64,000 nt of DNA, taken from positions 51,850,873 through 51,914,872 of the forward strand of contig OZ022257.1 in assembly GCA_963978905.1 (NCBI GenBank). Direction: 5' to 3'. Numbering within the stretch: the first letter of the stretch is position 1; every line of letters starts with the position of its first letter. Made by a program: the position numbers and the translations under genes. The notes under the pieces were generated by a model. The model was not told where the DNA came from, searched no databases, and worked only from the letters and a program-made list of their open reading frames with translations. Below are positions 1 through 10,490 of this stretch, in pieces. This DNA is from Trichostrongylus colubriformis (taxonomy: Eukaryota > Nematoda > Chromadorea > Rhabditida > Trichostrongylidae).

Positions 1-91
1 CCAGGCTCGTGGTGGCAATTATTTGGAATGGTCAGGGCCCTTTTACCGATTCGGGGCTTTCATGTAGTCTTTTTTTTTCTCCCGTACTCAG

Positions 92-682
92 GCACTACCT
101 GGTATCCCTACTTTCTCGTCCCACCCATCGTCTTTGAAACGGTGCAATATGTCAAAAAAGTCCATAGAATCTTATCTAGTTTTGTCTGGTGATCGAAAGC
201 TGTACAACCAGAAGTTAACTGTCTGTATAAGTCCTACCATTTCACTTGAGTGTAGAGGTGGTCGAAGTGACAATGGGTCCTTACAATTATAATTATTCTT
301 CAGAGCACTTTCAGATTACTGATTGCCGAAATATGAATGCACAGCGTTGTGGTGTTCGTTTCCTTCCAGCGCTCGAACTTCGTCCAAGGACAGCTTACTG
401 GGTGCATACAGAGTGCAACATCAGGGTAAGCCGATTTCGTCGTGTAACGAGAGATAATCCGAGAATTGATAGTTAATAGCAGATTAACTATAATCTCTAG
501 ATTTGCCTTCCGTGGAATCCCCTTTTTCAGCGATGAGGCTGCTCGCTTGAAACTCATAGTGCCTGTAATAAAAGTCATTTTTGCAGGCGGATGAGGAACA
601 CAGGCTTTCGCACATCCCCTTTGTCAGCGAAGATCATGATGACAAGCAGTTTTGTGCTGAGCTGAGAAAGTTGTATGACGAG
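92..682 (+). CDS. mes-2: mes-2 N-terminal exons (92-188, 256-425, 587-682)
   Basis: Exon 256-425 ends in a strong donor (GTAAGC) and joins in phase 0 to exon 587-682. The joined peptide runs through ECNIRADEEHRLSHIPF, which lines up with the EZH2 segment ending DETVLHNIPY just before the acidic stretch and the NYDGKVHG region. In EZH proteins this part contacts EED. Exon 92-188 has a long pyrimidine tract before its acceptor and a weaker donor (GTGATC). Its phase-1 end fits exon 256 exactly, but its peptide is not recognisably conserved, so it is the least secure exon. Confidence 0.7.
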
Positions 683-3600
683 GTGAATTTTGCTCAGTAA
701 CACGATTCTGAGGCACTGTAATTTTCTACATCACACAGAAACGTTACGGCATTTGAAGCGGCAAGGCTTTCGGAGAAGGTTGCCTACCCTAAAATTGTCA
801 ATGTGCTTATGTTGAAAGTTTTTAACCACTTTTGGCGGTGAACTGAGAAGGTGGGAATGAATATGTGTTCTATACCTGCTAAAATATAGAGGATGCGAAT
901 TGGTGAAATGCGTTATGAAACCTATCAGTTTGTAAACCGGTGAAAAACCGTGAGGATTTTTTTGTGGAAAAATAACTACTTAAGTAGAACGACCGTGAGG
1001 ATTTTTTTGAGGAAAAACAACTACTCAAGTAGAAGGAAGTTTGGTAATGTCATTCAGGGAATTCATGGAGCCGATCGAGGTTGTGACAAGTATATCAATG
1101 ATTACATTATGTTCAATATGTTAGAGGTTTTGAAGCAGGACTGGGAAGATCGACCCAATTCAGAAAGTTAGTGACATTCAGAAGGAGACTTGCCTGAAAA
1201 ATTTATAGCAAGATGAGCCGGTTATCGGCTTATTCGTTTTCAGAAATAATGGATCACATATATTATGCGATTTTCAAGCTCTTCCCGAACAAGCTGTCCC
1301 ATAGGCAATTGGTCACGGCGTAAGTTTTCGATAACTCATGTACTTCCCTACAGCTTTTTTTCATATGTGTCTTTGTAGTTGAATTAATGTGGTGCGTTTT
1401 AGTCGAGGCGACCTTGAAGAGAGGTTTGCACCAGGTCGAACGCCATCCAAAAGTACACAGGAACTGAAAGCTCGAAGCGATCAGAATTTCCATTCCGTAA
1501 ATGTGCTATGTTGCGAGCGGTGCTACCAGTACGACTGTGTTTTGCATGGTGAGCCACTTTTTTGTTCAATTTTATATTTTCACTTATTATTTATTTGATT
1601 AGCATTATTGATCGGATAGCAGTATGTTGATAGTCGCGTATATATCTTTTTCTATGTCTTGTGAAGGTTTTCATCCTGTTGAGTATTTCATGTAGCAGGG
1701 CCGTACGATGAGGAAGTGAAACCATTCAAGCGTCGCCAGGGCGCAAGAGCTCCTAGACCGAAGCCATGCGGTCCTCATTGTCATCTGAATGATACGCAGA
1801 ATGGAAAACCAGTGAGCAATTTTCTACAGGTTTTCTTTCCTCAAACACTTTTCTTTTCGTTCTTTCTTGTAAGCGCACCAGTGAACTTCCTAGTCCACGG
1901 GTGCGCTTACATTTTTCATGAATTTCCACTTAACGTGAATACTTTTGTGTTATACATCTCTTGATATCTCCAGGTATCAAACAGTGCACCTGATAAGAAG
2001 CAGGCAGCCTCTTGCCGAAGTCCTTCGTCTCCTCGGAGTCGAAATCGTCCACCGAATGGACTGACTGATGGTGCATCGCCCAACGTTTTGAATGGGCATA
2101 TCTCCAATGGAAAAGTACCCCCGTTCTCTAACCCTACACTGATGAACATCCTCGTAGCGTTGTTGGCCGGTGAAGAGACGTCTACATGTTTGATAGCGGC
2201 GCAGATGAACATGATATGTGAAGATATTGGAGTTCCTCCACGAACCTGCAGTGAGGTAACAACTTTTTCGTTTAATTGTTGTACATCGTACTATTGTTCT
2301 CCATCGCCGCTCGTAACTGTGACTTACCAAGTTGATCGTCTTAGCCATCAGATAAGGAAAGAGTCTATATCGTCAATATTTCAGATCCACCGGTTGGCTT
2401 CACAGCTAGCACAAGCGAATCCAAGCCTTACCCCTGAGCATAAGAAAGTGTAAGTTAGCATTTTTTTCCAGTCAAAGTTGGCATGGGTAGTGATATTTTT
2501 CTTTTTAGCTCTGTCAAGGATAAGCACAGGTCATTCCGATCGTTCACCTGGGCTGATGGAAAGGGACAGGTAACTTATATTAGATTTGTTACCGAAGAAG
2601 AAACTTGTTTTTATGAGAAAGCGTAGCGGTTAACGAGTAAGGGTTTCATTTTTAGGTCGAGAATAAGGAACGCATGGTCCCTTGCAACCATTCTGGTCAC
2701 TGTGATGGCAACTCGCAATGTGTTTGTTCGTCGGCTAGTGGAATCTGCAGCAAATTCTGTGGATGCCCTCCAGATTGCCGTATGCGGTTTCCGGGATGCC
2801 GATGTGCCCCAGGTAGGGTGCTCTTGTAATGTTTCCATGGCTTTTAGTCTATTTGCGGAGTACCGATCCAGCATTCTCAAAAGAAATCCGTTGGGAACTT
2901 TGATTTTCTAGGGATTGGCGAATAACCGAGTCGGTGATGCACATCAGCTTGACGCGACATTTATGAGTTGTTTGTTCAGGTAATTGCCGAACAAAGCAAT
3001 GTCAGTGTTACTTCGCAAGATGGGAGTGTGACCCAGATCTGTGCAAATCCTGCAAATGTGGTGAGAAATTTGTCATTGGTCTAATTGCAGAGAGGAACTG
3101 CAAAATTCAATTTGCAGTTGTGATCGACTTTGTAAAAATCTTGGACATTTCGGTAATTGAATATAACATTTCTTATGAGTGGGCTTCTCTCCAAATATCT
3201 CGTTGCATTTGAGAGAGGTCCATTTTTCTCTCTTGTGCAGTTAAGCGAAAACCACGGTGACAAGGAAGAAAACAGATGGCGCGAGAAGGGGCTTCTCGTT
3301 GATTGTGAAATTGGAAGTTCTCTCGAGGGTTCTGAAGAAAGTCCGCAAAACTGGTTTTTTTTAAAGCTGATAACCGAGGGTCATCTGGCTCCTAACTACT
3401 TGGATTGATGTCTCAATTTTCATTCAGTTTTTCTTGTCGATAAGTATGCCCGATTGTATCGATAGAAAGTGATTGCAACGTCTAAGAAGTTGTTATTACT
3501 TACAGCTAAGCAGTATCTAATCAACAGCTGAGAACATTTCGCCATACCTTGCGATGAAATGTTCTCTTTCTGGCCTATCTTATAAAAGTTAACAAAGTTT

Positions 3601-6600
3601 GGGAGTTCCAGTTTCTTGTTTCAGACGATCTGTCGATGGATGGCGAGAAGTGCCGGAATGTTCCACTTCAACGTGGTCACCAGAAACTCCTCAAAGTGAG
3701 TGAAATGCTCCTTTCTGTGCATTAGGGAAGAGTCTTTTTCATTCAGGTAGGAATATCAGGCATCGCGGGATGGGGCTGCTTCATACAAGAAACTGCTGAT
3801 AAGGTTCGTAATGAATTATCTATCTACTTTAATTTATCGATTGAATTGTTTGTTTGATTTTCGCTGAACCGCATCCCTTTTAAGGGTGATCTGATTGCGG
3901 AGTACACTGGGGAAGTGATCTCGAAATGGGAGTCTGAGCGGCGAGGTCTAATTTATGACAAGTTCTGCACTAGCTACATTTTTGGTAAGTCTATGATTTT
4001 ATTTACGCTTCACTTAACGTTTCTATGTTTTGTCTTCCTCTTACCGATTTTTCCATTTTTTGGCTTCTATGCCCTGTAGGATTTCTGTCTAATCTATGTA
4101 CAACTATGTTTTTCTTGTAAAATCATATCTAGGAGATGATTAGGAAATAGCTGAACTAGTATCCCCTCCCCTCAATATATCGTCGATCTTCTTTTTGGAA
4201 TAGGGCGTCATTACTTACCGTCCTATACATCCTCCTTGGGAGTGCGGGTTTCTGTTCTCAATGTCAGCTTGAATGAAAAACTGTCTTTGCCATACTATAA
4301 TGCAAGATTCATCTTCATCGAACCTTACGATTAGTTCCTTTTTCTTCACTCTATTCTTTAGAATCGCCAAGTTTATCCTAGAATTCACGCATTTTCACGT
4401 GCCGTCGAGCTTAACAATGGGATCTGTTATGGTCATATCTAAATAGGTCCATCGAATCATGTAACTCTCCTTGTGTAGGCATGAACAACGACCAATTCAT
4501 TGACGCTACTCGTGTGGGCAATCTTATCCGCTTTGCTAATCACTCCAATAACAACGCCAATTGTTCGTCTGAGGTTGGTACTTCCTAGTCGTCTATATTT
4601 TTTTTTGTAATTACTCTGCATTTTCAAGATAAAAATCGTGAATGGCGAGCATCGCATCGGTGTATATGCCAGCCGCCATATTGTGTTCGGCGAGGAATTA
4701 CTGTTTGATTACAACTATGGTCAAACATGGAACAAATTTGTGCCCATCGAAAAGAGTATCAAGTAAGAATCATTCAAGTTTATCCTATTTTGTCTCAACC
4801 AGTCGTATCGCCCACCCACGGCCGGGCTCCTTCAAAATTTCATTTTCTCTATGAATGCGTTTTACACACTCTTTACATACGTTCGTGTTATCTGACATGG
4901 ATACTGAACTTGAGCGCTCGGTCTAAGGTGATATGTGGCGGTTGTTTGGCGCCCCATGAGCAATGAGAAAATCGCATACCTCCCGTAAGGACTACACTTT
5001 ACCATTCCGATAGGCAGCGAAAAAGAACATATTGTGGCCATACGTCCCCAAGATACACCCAGTATTATTTTGGCATTATTGTGGGCATTATTTTATCAGA
5101 AATGAATTTAACGGTACATCTTATGATTCTTCTGGCATTCACAAAAGGCAATTTCCCGCTGCTCTTCAAAGGCCGCAGTGATATAGCTTTCTGGATTAGA
5201 CCGAAGAAGGAAACGGAATCCACAGCCGCCATGACTCCGTGAAGGAATCAGGTCAGATCTGATCATCAAGCCTCATGTGTCGATCGACACGGAAGCAAAC
5301 CCATATTGTTTTGGCAGAGCCAGTACTGCGACCTCAAAAAGCGGAACATTGGAGAATAACTACTGACACCCTATATGTAAAGAGTGAGTAACATTCAAAG
5401 AAAAATGAAATTTGAAAAGGCCGGCGAAGCCGGCCCCTTATAAGGGAGAAGCGGCGGCAACTTTGCGATCTGACTGGTATCAATCGATGATGTCAACAGG
5501 AGCTGCTCAGCGATGTGATTTGGCAAGGATTCAATATTGTTGAATTAACACTTATCCGCACATCCATTAGTGCAACCCATTTGTCACAGAAATCGGAGAA
5601 TGTATCCCTTTGTGAGGTCCACCATCCGCTTCCGTCCCTCTACGCACTTTATGATGGCTAACTAAGCCGACTATGACTTGCTCGAAAGCTTGAAGTAGTT
5701 TTCATTTACTAAGTTACCCACCCTCTGGTGGGATTAGTCCAAATGGTACTGTTCCTCCTGCAACGGAACATACCTGCACGCCTTCCTAGTGTGCCGACAC
5801 CTAGTGCGACGTCAGCGCACCGTAGAATGCTGGCGAGGGTACGAAATAGGTGTTCGTATAAGTAGGAGGTGCTGAATAATAACATAACCTTACAATGATG
5901 CTCAAAGACGGGTGGAGGTCGATAGGTCGAATTTTCGCGCGACCGCGCGCGGCAAACGGCGCAACGAGTGCAAGTCGTTCGAAATTCCGCTCAGACGCAG
6001 TGGATTGATACCGTGAGGGACCTTTAAAGATTGCACCTATTTTCAGCACTGGCGGCTATTTGCTTTTGTCGTTATGCTTTCTGAGATAACTGAAATATTA
6101 GAGGTGATTCAAATGTTATTGTTCTGTCTCATTCTGCAGTGAGTGATCCATATAAGTTTCTTTATGAGCGTTAACAGTTGACGAAACGTATCAAGATAAC
6201 ATAACAGCCAACAACCACCCCAAGTATTTACAATAGAAACAGTGATACCTATGCCTTTATTAGCTCTGAAGGACGATGGAGAGCTCATATTGCAGTCTTA
6301 AGAAACTCTATTTCACAATTTATTGCTAAAGTAGGTGTAATATTTGAAGGTCCCTTACGGTACCAGCCCACTGCGTCTTGAGCGGAGTCAAAACGACTCG
6401 TACTGACGGCGCCGCGAGTGCGATGCCGCAAGCAGAAATTCGACCCACCCCACCCCTCAAAGGCTCATCGGTTTTTCCCTACCTAAAGCGGTTGCTTTGC
6501 TCTATCATTCCCTTAACCTAATTATACATTTGCGGACGGACAGACACACTTACATACTTATATACCGACATACCGACAAACAGACGCACAAAGTTACTGG

Positions 6601-7250
6601 TTTGTATAGTAGAACTAAGTAAATGCCATCTATCGGTTGTTATTGTTCAATTTTCCTGAAATTTGCGAGCCACCTAATCATATCATAAGATTGCATGGCG
6701 CGATCTGGGATTATCTTCTACCGATATGGATATGGAGATGAAGCTCTCTTTGACTTCGCACTTTTTCTCGCCAGGTCATACATTTGTCTCTGGGTAATCA
6801 GTAACACTCGCTCTCTCTCGTGCCGGGAAGTGACGAAACGTAAATAAATAAATGACCACAGCGCCAATATCTAGCGCATTTCGTAATTGCGGCCATACTT
6901 CGTGTTTTGTAGAGAACGCTGGTGTCGCACGCAAGCGGCTTTGCTGGCCCCATGTAATCAATAATGCACATCAAGTCTATGCGATAAGAGCATTCCTATC
7001 AATATTGGTGAAGATTTATTTACAACATTTCAGAGCGCAAGCGAACCGAGGTACTCCAGATAGTGATAGTAGTCGTGCTGGTGGCTCCCAGAGCAAACTC
7101 GACAAGCTAAGACGCACGGTGTTGAAGAAATCTGTGAAAAGTGAGCTGAAGACGTCTGAAGATAAGAAAGAATCATCGAAGTCCCATGATGATTCGATTT
7201 CATCCACGAAATCGTTAAAGCAACGAGGACGGCCACAAAAGAAGACATAG
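92..7250 (+). CDS. mes-2: Enhancer of zeste H3K27 methyltransferase (MES-2/EZH2), multi-exon
   Basis: Catalytic subunit of Polycomb repressive complex 2, which methylates histone H3 Lys27 in the nucleus. I joined these exons: 92-188, 256-425, 587-682, 1058-1166, 1244-1319, 1403-1548, 1699-1811, 1974-2255, 2385-2449, 2509-2569, 2656-2812, 2980-3060, 3625-3695, 3747-3803, 3885-3984, 4479-4573, 4629-4762, 7034-7250. Every junction has GT..AG and all phases agree, giving about 708 residues, close to the family's usual 700-770. The translation follows human EZH2 in order: N-terminal region, MCSS zinc cluster, SANT2-like, CXC, SET. SET hallmarks GWG, EYTGE, FANHS and LFDYNY are present. The first two exons are less certain, and the true start codon is probably upstream of the window; an in-phase piece before position 34 is possible. 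A shorter form would stop at 4764-4766. Identity rests on remembered family sequence, not a search. Confidence 0.95.
947..1036 (+). repeat. Two-copy 45 bp tandem repeat in a mes-2 intron
   Basis: The 45 bp unit starting ACCGTGAGGATTTTTTTG occurs at 947 and again at 992 with a few substitutions, immediately upstream of the acceptor for exon 1058. It lies wholly within the intron. Confidence 0.85.
1058..1319 (+). CDS. mes-2: mes-2 exons for the EZH N-terminal helical region
   Basis: Two exons (1058-1166 and 1244-1319) joined in phase 1 across a 77 bp intron. The first encodes GIHGADRGCDKYINDYI, matching the EZH2 stretch KVHGDRECGFINDEIF. The second encodes IFKLFPNKLSHRQL, matching the EZH2 IFEAISSMFPDKG stretch. 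The donor GTTAGT at 1167 restores a Lys codon across the junction. The long acidic Asp/Glu run of vertebrate EZH2 between these blocks is absent, so the linker is short. Confidence 0.85.
1403..1811 (+). CDS. mes-2: mes-2 exons for the MCSS zinc-binding segment
   Basis: Exons 1403-1548 and 1699-1811, joined in phase 1. They encode FHSVNVLCCERCYQYDCVLH and then KPCGPHC, the spaced cysteines and histidine of the EZH2 MCSS zinc site (FCRRCFKYDC..H and KPCGPQC). All the zinc ligands I can align are kept. This module supports contact with SUZ12 and nucleosomes in the known PRC2 structures; that role is transferred from the family. Confidence 0.92.
1974..2569 (+). CDS. mes-2: mes-2 exons for the linker and SANT2-like region
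   Basis: Exons 1974-2255, 2385-2449 and 2509-2569. The first begins with a low-complexity Ser/Pro/Arg/Asn linker. It then encodes LMNILVALLAGEETSTC and CEDIGVPPRTCSE, which follow the EZH2 SANT2 pattern MFRVLIGTYYDNFC..IGTKTCRQVYE. The last exon encodes KDKHRSFRSFTW, equivalent to the basic KKRKHRLWAAHC stretch leading into CXC. Similarity is weaker here than in CXC and SET, as is usual for worm homologues. Confidence 0.85.
2656..3695 (+). CDS. mes-2: mes-2 CXC (pre-SET) zinc domain exons
   Basis: Exons 2656-2812, 2980-3060 and 3625-3695. The peptide carries the cysteine ladder of the EZH CXC domain: PCNHSGHC, CVC, CSKFCGC, FPGCRC, CRTKQCQCY, ECDPDLCKSC. All sixteen cysteines I align from the first PC to the LC.SC pair are kept. 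The later EZH2 pair CKNC reads CRNV here, so its second cysteine is lost. An extra cysteine sits just after KSC. The CXC domain binds clustered zinc ions and braces the SET domain. Confidence 0.95.
3747..4762 (+). CDS. mes-2: mes-2 SET catalytic domain exons
   Basis: Exons 3747-3803, 3885-3984, 4479-4573 and 4629-4762. The peptide includes GIAGWGCFI (SAM-binding GWG), AEYTGEVIS, RRGLIYDKF, NNDQFIDATR, IRFANHS (SAM-binding NHS) and GEELLFDYNYG (catalytic Tyr). Compared with human EZH2, the Tyr of YDKY (Tyr641) is Phe here, codon 3963-3965. The Ala residues of DAT and FANHS, equivalent to other human hot-spot sites, are unchanged. The intron at 3985-4478 is unusually long for this gene, and I see no repeat in it. 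Confidence 0.97.
5419..5446. repeat. Nested GC palindromes
   Basis: A perfect 7 bp stem (GGCCGGC, loop GAA, GCCGGCC) at 5419-5435 is followed at once by the palindrome CCCTTATAAGGG. It could form a small cruciform or RNA hairpin. No function is evident. Confidence 0.7.
5905..6465. mobile_element. Foldback MITE, family A, copy 1
   Basis: Two GC-rich ends of about 130-150 bp face each other. The left end holds GTCGAATTTTCGCGCGACCG and ACGCAGTGGATTGATACCG. The right end holds CTTACGGTACCAGCCC and GCGTCTTGAGCGGA, its inverted counterpart. Between them is an AT-rich spacer with GAGCTCATATTGCAGTC. No transposase is visible, so it is non-autonomous. It lies in the last mes-2 intron. Confidence 0.7.
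7034..7250 (+). CDS. mes-2: mes-2 alternative terminal exon, basic Ser/Lys-rich tail
   Basis: Follows a TTTCAG acceptor and begins with one base that completes a Lys codon left open by the donor at 4763 (GTAAGA). It encodes about 72 residues rich in Lys, Ser and Asp: LRRTVLKKSVK, then SEDKKESSKSHDDS, ending KQRGRPQKKT before TAG at 7248-7250. RGRP is an AT-hook-like core. The frame is open across the exon and stops only here. If the intron is not removed, translation stops at TAA 4764-4766, just after the SET domain, so two C-termini are possible. Function is inferred: a DNA-contacting or nuclear-targeting tail. Confidence 0.65.
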
Positions 7251-8216
7251 GTGCGCAGCCACATGATGCTCAAGTTATCTTTGCTTTATTTATGGTAGCA
7301 TACCTGTGAATTGTTTTTGTTTCTAGATTTTCTACGTGTGCTTATCTGTACCACTCAAATAATCTATTCATTTTCCACTGCCGAACTAATAATTCTCGTG
7401 TTTCATGAGTTTGTCATTAGGCAACGTCAACGATACGTGTCCCTTATGTCTTTTTGCCAGTACGACGGCAGTTGAGGGGGTTTTCCCTGAGCGAATGATT
7501 ACCGATCGATCAGAGACAATTGGAAATTGATCTTCTTTTTCTACTATATTATATTATAAGCTGTTTGTTGTTGATATGCATAATCATGTTGAGCATGTTA
7601 GCCATTTTCTATGCAAAAAAATTTTGCCCTCGGTAACTCTAAAAGGAGTAGTTCAGCATCAGAAGCTCTGCTAGTGGTATGACTTACGTCCTGGTTTTTG
7701 ATGACTGCTATGATTTTCATATCGATCCTATTGATTTGATATTAATATGGTTATTATGTTAGTGTTATACACTTATGAGCCGATTATGTATTGTGTCGTT
7801 ACCTGGTGTGAATGGACTTGTTCATTATTCATTTCTCGTTCATTTCTCATTACGCATGCATGTGTGAGTGGTGTCGAGGTGGTTTTTATCTATGTTCAGA
7901 ACAAAAGATAAAAATCTAGAAATATGATTCTTTGTGGATGATGCTCACCCTGAAGGAGGAGGACTGGCTTACATTGAGATTGTCCCTGATTATTCAGTAC
8001 AATCACCAAAACTTCACGCTGTCTCGTCATAAAAACGCAGTTATACTCACGAAACTGCTATTAAGTAAATAATGTGCATAATTTAATTAATGATCTATTT
8101 AATGTGAAATGATCAGGACTGCATTTGCCGTGACGCGTAGGGCATGCGACGCGATTTGCACTCATCCGTGGACGTTCGAATTTCCGGTCTTTTCTGAAAT
8201 GTTGCTGTGCACTCAC
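7251..8216. other. Downstream flank of mes-2, no gene seen
   Basis: AT-rich sequence probably including the mes-2 3' UTR (from 7251). I could not identify a certain polyadenylation signal. No conserved ORF or clear repeat was recognised. Confidence 0.6.
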
Positions 8217-9385
8217 GCGCCTACTCCCAAATGGGGTGGGGGTCAAGTGGTCAATTTCCGCTTGCGGCGTCGCACTCGCGGCGCCGTCAGTACGAGGTCT
8301 TTTGGGATTCCGCTCAAGACGCAATGGCTGGCACCGTAGGAAACCTTTAAACTGTACCTATTTTCAGACAGGCGACTATTTGCTTTGATTTTCCTTTTTG
8401 TTCTTATGCTTTCTGTGGGAACCGAAATATTGAATAATTCAACTGTTATTGTTCTCCCTCAGGGTCAATTAAAGTCGAGGGGGGGGGGGAGACGCAAAAT
8501 TTTCAGCACGTCAAAGCTTCTTTCCCTCCCCAGGCTTAGGCTAAATGTTTGGTCCTAGTTCACACGCATTTCTTCGTACCGGGGAATGTGGTTTTTGCCT
8601 AAGCCTTGAGGGGGAAGGAGCTTCAAAATGGTGAATATTTTTAAATGTAACAAATATTTTTTCATCCGCCTTCTGGTCGAGGACACACCTCGGAGCTCCT
8701 TAACTTCTCAAGGTAATTCTCAAGGTGAGGGAAAATTTCCACTTCCTAGAAACTACTTTTGAGTGCCACCCCCATAGTACATGAGCGCCCCAAAATGTGC
8801 ACAGCATCGAATCCAAAAGCGTAAGCATACGGTTACACAGTGCAACCTCGTTACGTTTCACAATGAAGCCATTTTCGGTGTCCGCGTTAAAGAAATCCAC
8901 AAACTGCGCGTTGCATTTCTTTGATTGACTCGACAGATTATGAAGGAAACTAGGTAATGATTTGAATACGCCATAAAACTTCAAAAGCGCCAAAACCGTC
9001 ACATATACACGGAAAAGTCGTCTGATAAACCACCACTCCATGAAATTATAAAGATACGGGGTGCTAAGGTAGTTCGGGGGGGCCACTGCAGTAGTGTCTC
9101 TGCGTCTCTAATGCATGGCTAGAGCGCAGAGAAGCCATAGCGCTAGCCGAATCGGAGAAAAACAATGCGTTCGTTAACCGGAGGCTCCCAAGACATAAAA
9201 ACAAAAGCAAATCAAAGCAAATAACCGCTCTCGTTGGACATTAGTGCAATCTTTAAAGGTACCTTACGGTACCAGCCCATTGCGTCTTGAGCGGAATTGC
9301 AAACGACTCGTACTCGCCGCGTCGCTCACCGCGGGCGGTCGCGCGGAAATTCGACCACTTGACCCCCTCCCTCCCAAATGTGTCG
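8217..9385. mobile_element. Foldback element, family A, long copy
   Basis: The left end (from CTCCCAAATGGGGTGGG at about 8217) and right end (to about 9385, CCCTCCCTCCCAAATG) are inverted copies. They share the core GCGTCTTGAGCGGAATT/CCGTAAGG and an outer stretch ending in the motif ATTTGCTTTGAT. The 1.17 kb unit is two to three times longer than the other A copies. It contains an unrecognised 128-codon minus-strand ORF (8700-9086) with no transposase motif I know, a run of 11 Gs at 8479-8489, and an internal hairpin at about 8510-8625. Confidence 0.65.
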
Positions 9386-10104
9386 CGTACCGCAAACGTT
9401 GCGACGTTTGCGAATCCTCGGTTTCGGAAGTGTTCGGCCGCCGCATGGCCTTATAGTGCAGTTTTACTTGGACTTCAAGTGGGCTGTATATTGCCTCTAA
9501 AGGACAACTGTGACTTAAAGACACCAGAAGAAGGGAATTTTGGCCTACGGTAGAACAGACGTAGTGTGGACGAGTTCAAGTGGCCGCCATTGCGCAAACT
9601 CCCCAATTTGACGCCGTGGCATGGTGCCAAGAGAAGATGTTTCTTTTATAAATTTGCTTTTTCCTTTTATTTTTTCCTTTATTCTTTCTTACACTGTTTC
9701 TAGATGTACTTACATGAATGCTAATGTAGTTGGGAATGGCCACTCCACTGCGCTGGGAGTCAGGTGCTACAACTAACGTTGGCCCGCGGCCCGTCTCCTA
9801 CAGCGGACAACTCGGAAAGTCAGTGTGTTGGATGCGAATTGGATGCGAATACACACCGAAGCGGCACTTTTGAGTCTGGGTTTCTTCGCCTATTATCGCT
9901 TCTACTTGAGTGTTCGCTACAAAATGCTCATTTCTTTGCATCTTCTTCTTGTTTCGGACCCCTTCCGGTTCCTTTGAGTATGCTCAAGTACTGTACTTCC
10001 TCACCGCCTTTCAAAATGTGTTTGCTGTGTGATACTGTTCTGAGCAGTGTTCCATTTGCACAGGGCTTGCATTCTCTCCGCACTCGTTCATAGATGCTGC
10101 TGAA
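9386..10104. other. No gene recognised
   Basis: Spacer between family A copies 8217-9385 and 10105-10490. Contains ORF 9764-10093, which has no recognisable motifs and a composition like its surroundings. Confidence 0.5.
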
Positions 10105-10490
10105 CTGAGTGGGGGTCGATTGGGCGAATTTTCGCGCGACCGCCCGCGGCGAACGGCGCAGCGAGTGCGAGTTGTTTGGAATTCCGCTCAAAACGCGAAG
10201 GGCTGGTGCCGTAAGGGACCTCTAAATATTGCACCTATTTTCAGCGCGGGCGGCTATTTGCTTTTGATCTTATGCTTTCTGAGAGAATTGAGATACTCAT
10301 ACTGAGCTCATATTGCAGTCTTAGGGAATGGTAATTGTCAGCATATAGCTAAAAATAGATGCGGTCTCTGAAGGTCCTTTACGGTACCAGTCCATTGCGT
10401 CTCGAGCGGAATTCCAAGCAACGGCACCGCGAGTGCGACGCCGCGAAGCGAAAATTCGACCAATCGACCTCCACCCTGCTCAACCCAGTC
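10105..10490. mobile_element. Foldback MITE, family A, short copy
   Basis: The left end GGGGGTCGATTGGGCGAATT and its inverted partner near 10490 (CCAATCGACCTCCACC) bound a 386 bp unit with the same spacer motif (GAGCTCATATTGCAGTC) as copy 1. The flanks CTGCTGAAC and CTGCTCAAC differ at one base and may be a decayed target duplication. Confidence 0.7.

Larger units (their letters stand above)
4763..7033 (+). other. Long last intron of mes-2, repeat-bearing
   Basis: A 2,271 bp interval between the SET exons and the basic terminal exon. It is far longer than the other introns and contains a foldback repeat (about 5905-6465) and a nested palindrome at 5419-5446. I see no conserved coding segment inside it. 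If the short isoform is the real one, this would be 3' flanking sequence. Confidence 0.6.

Noticed and set aside
5419..5446. Rho-independent terminator
   Set aside because: The hairpin lacks a T tract and the genome is eukaryotic.
8700..9086. 128-codon minus ORF as a transposase
   Set aside because: No DDE, zinc-finger or hAT dimerisation motif recognised. It lies within a foldback unit, so it is mentioned there only.
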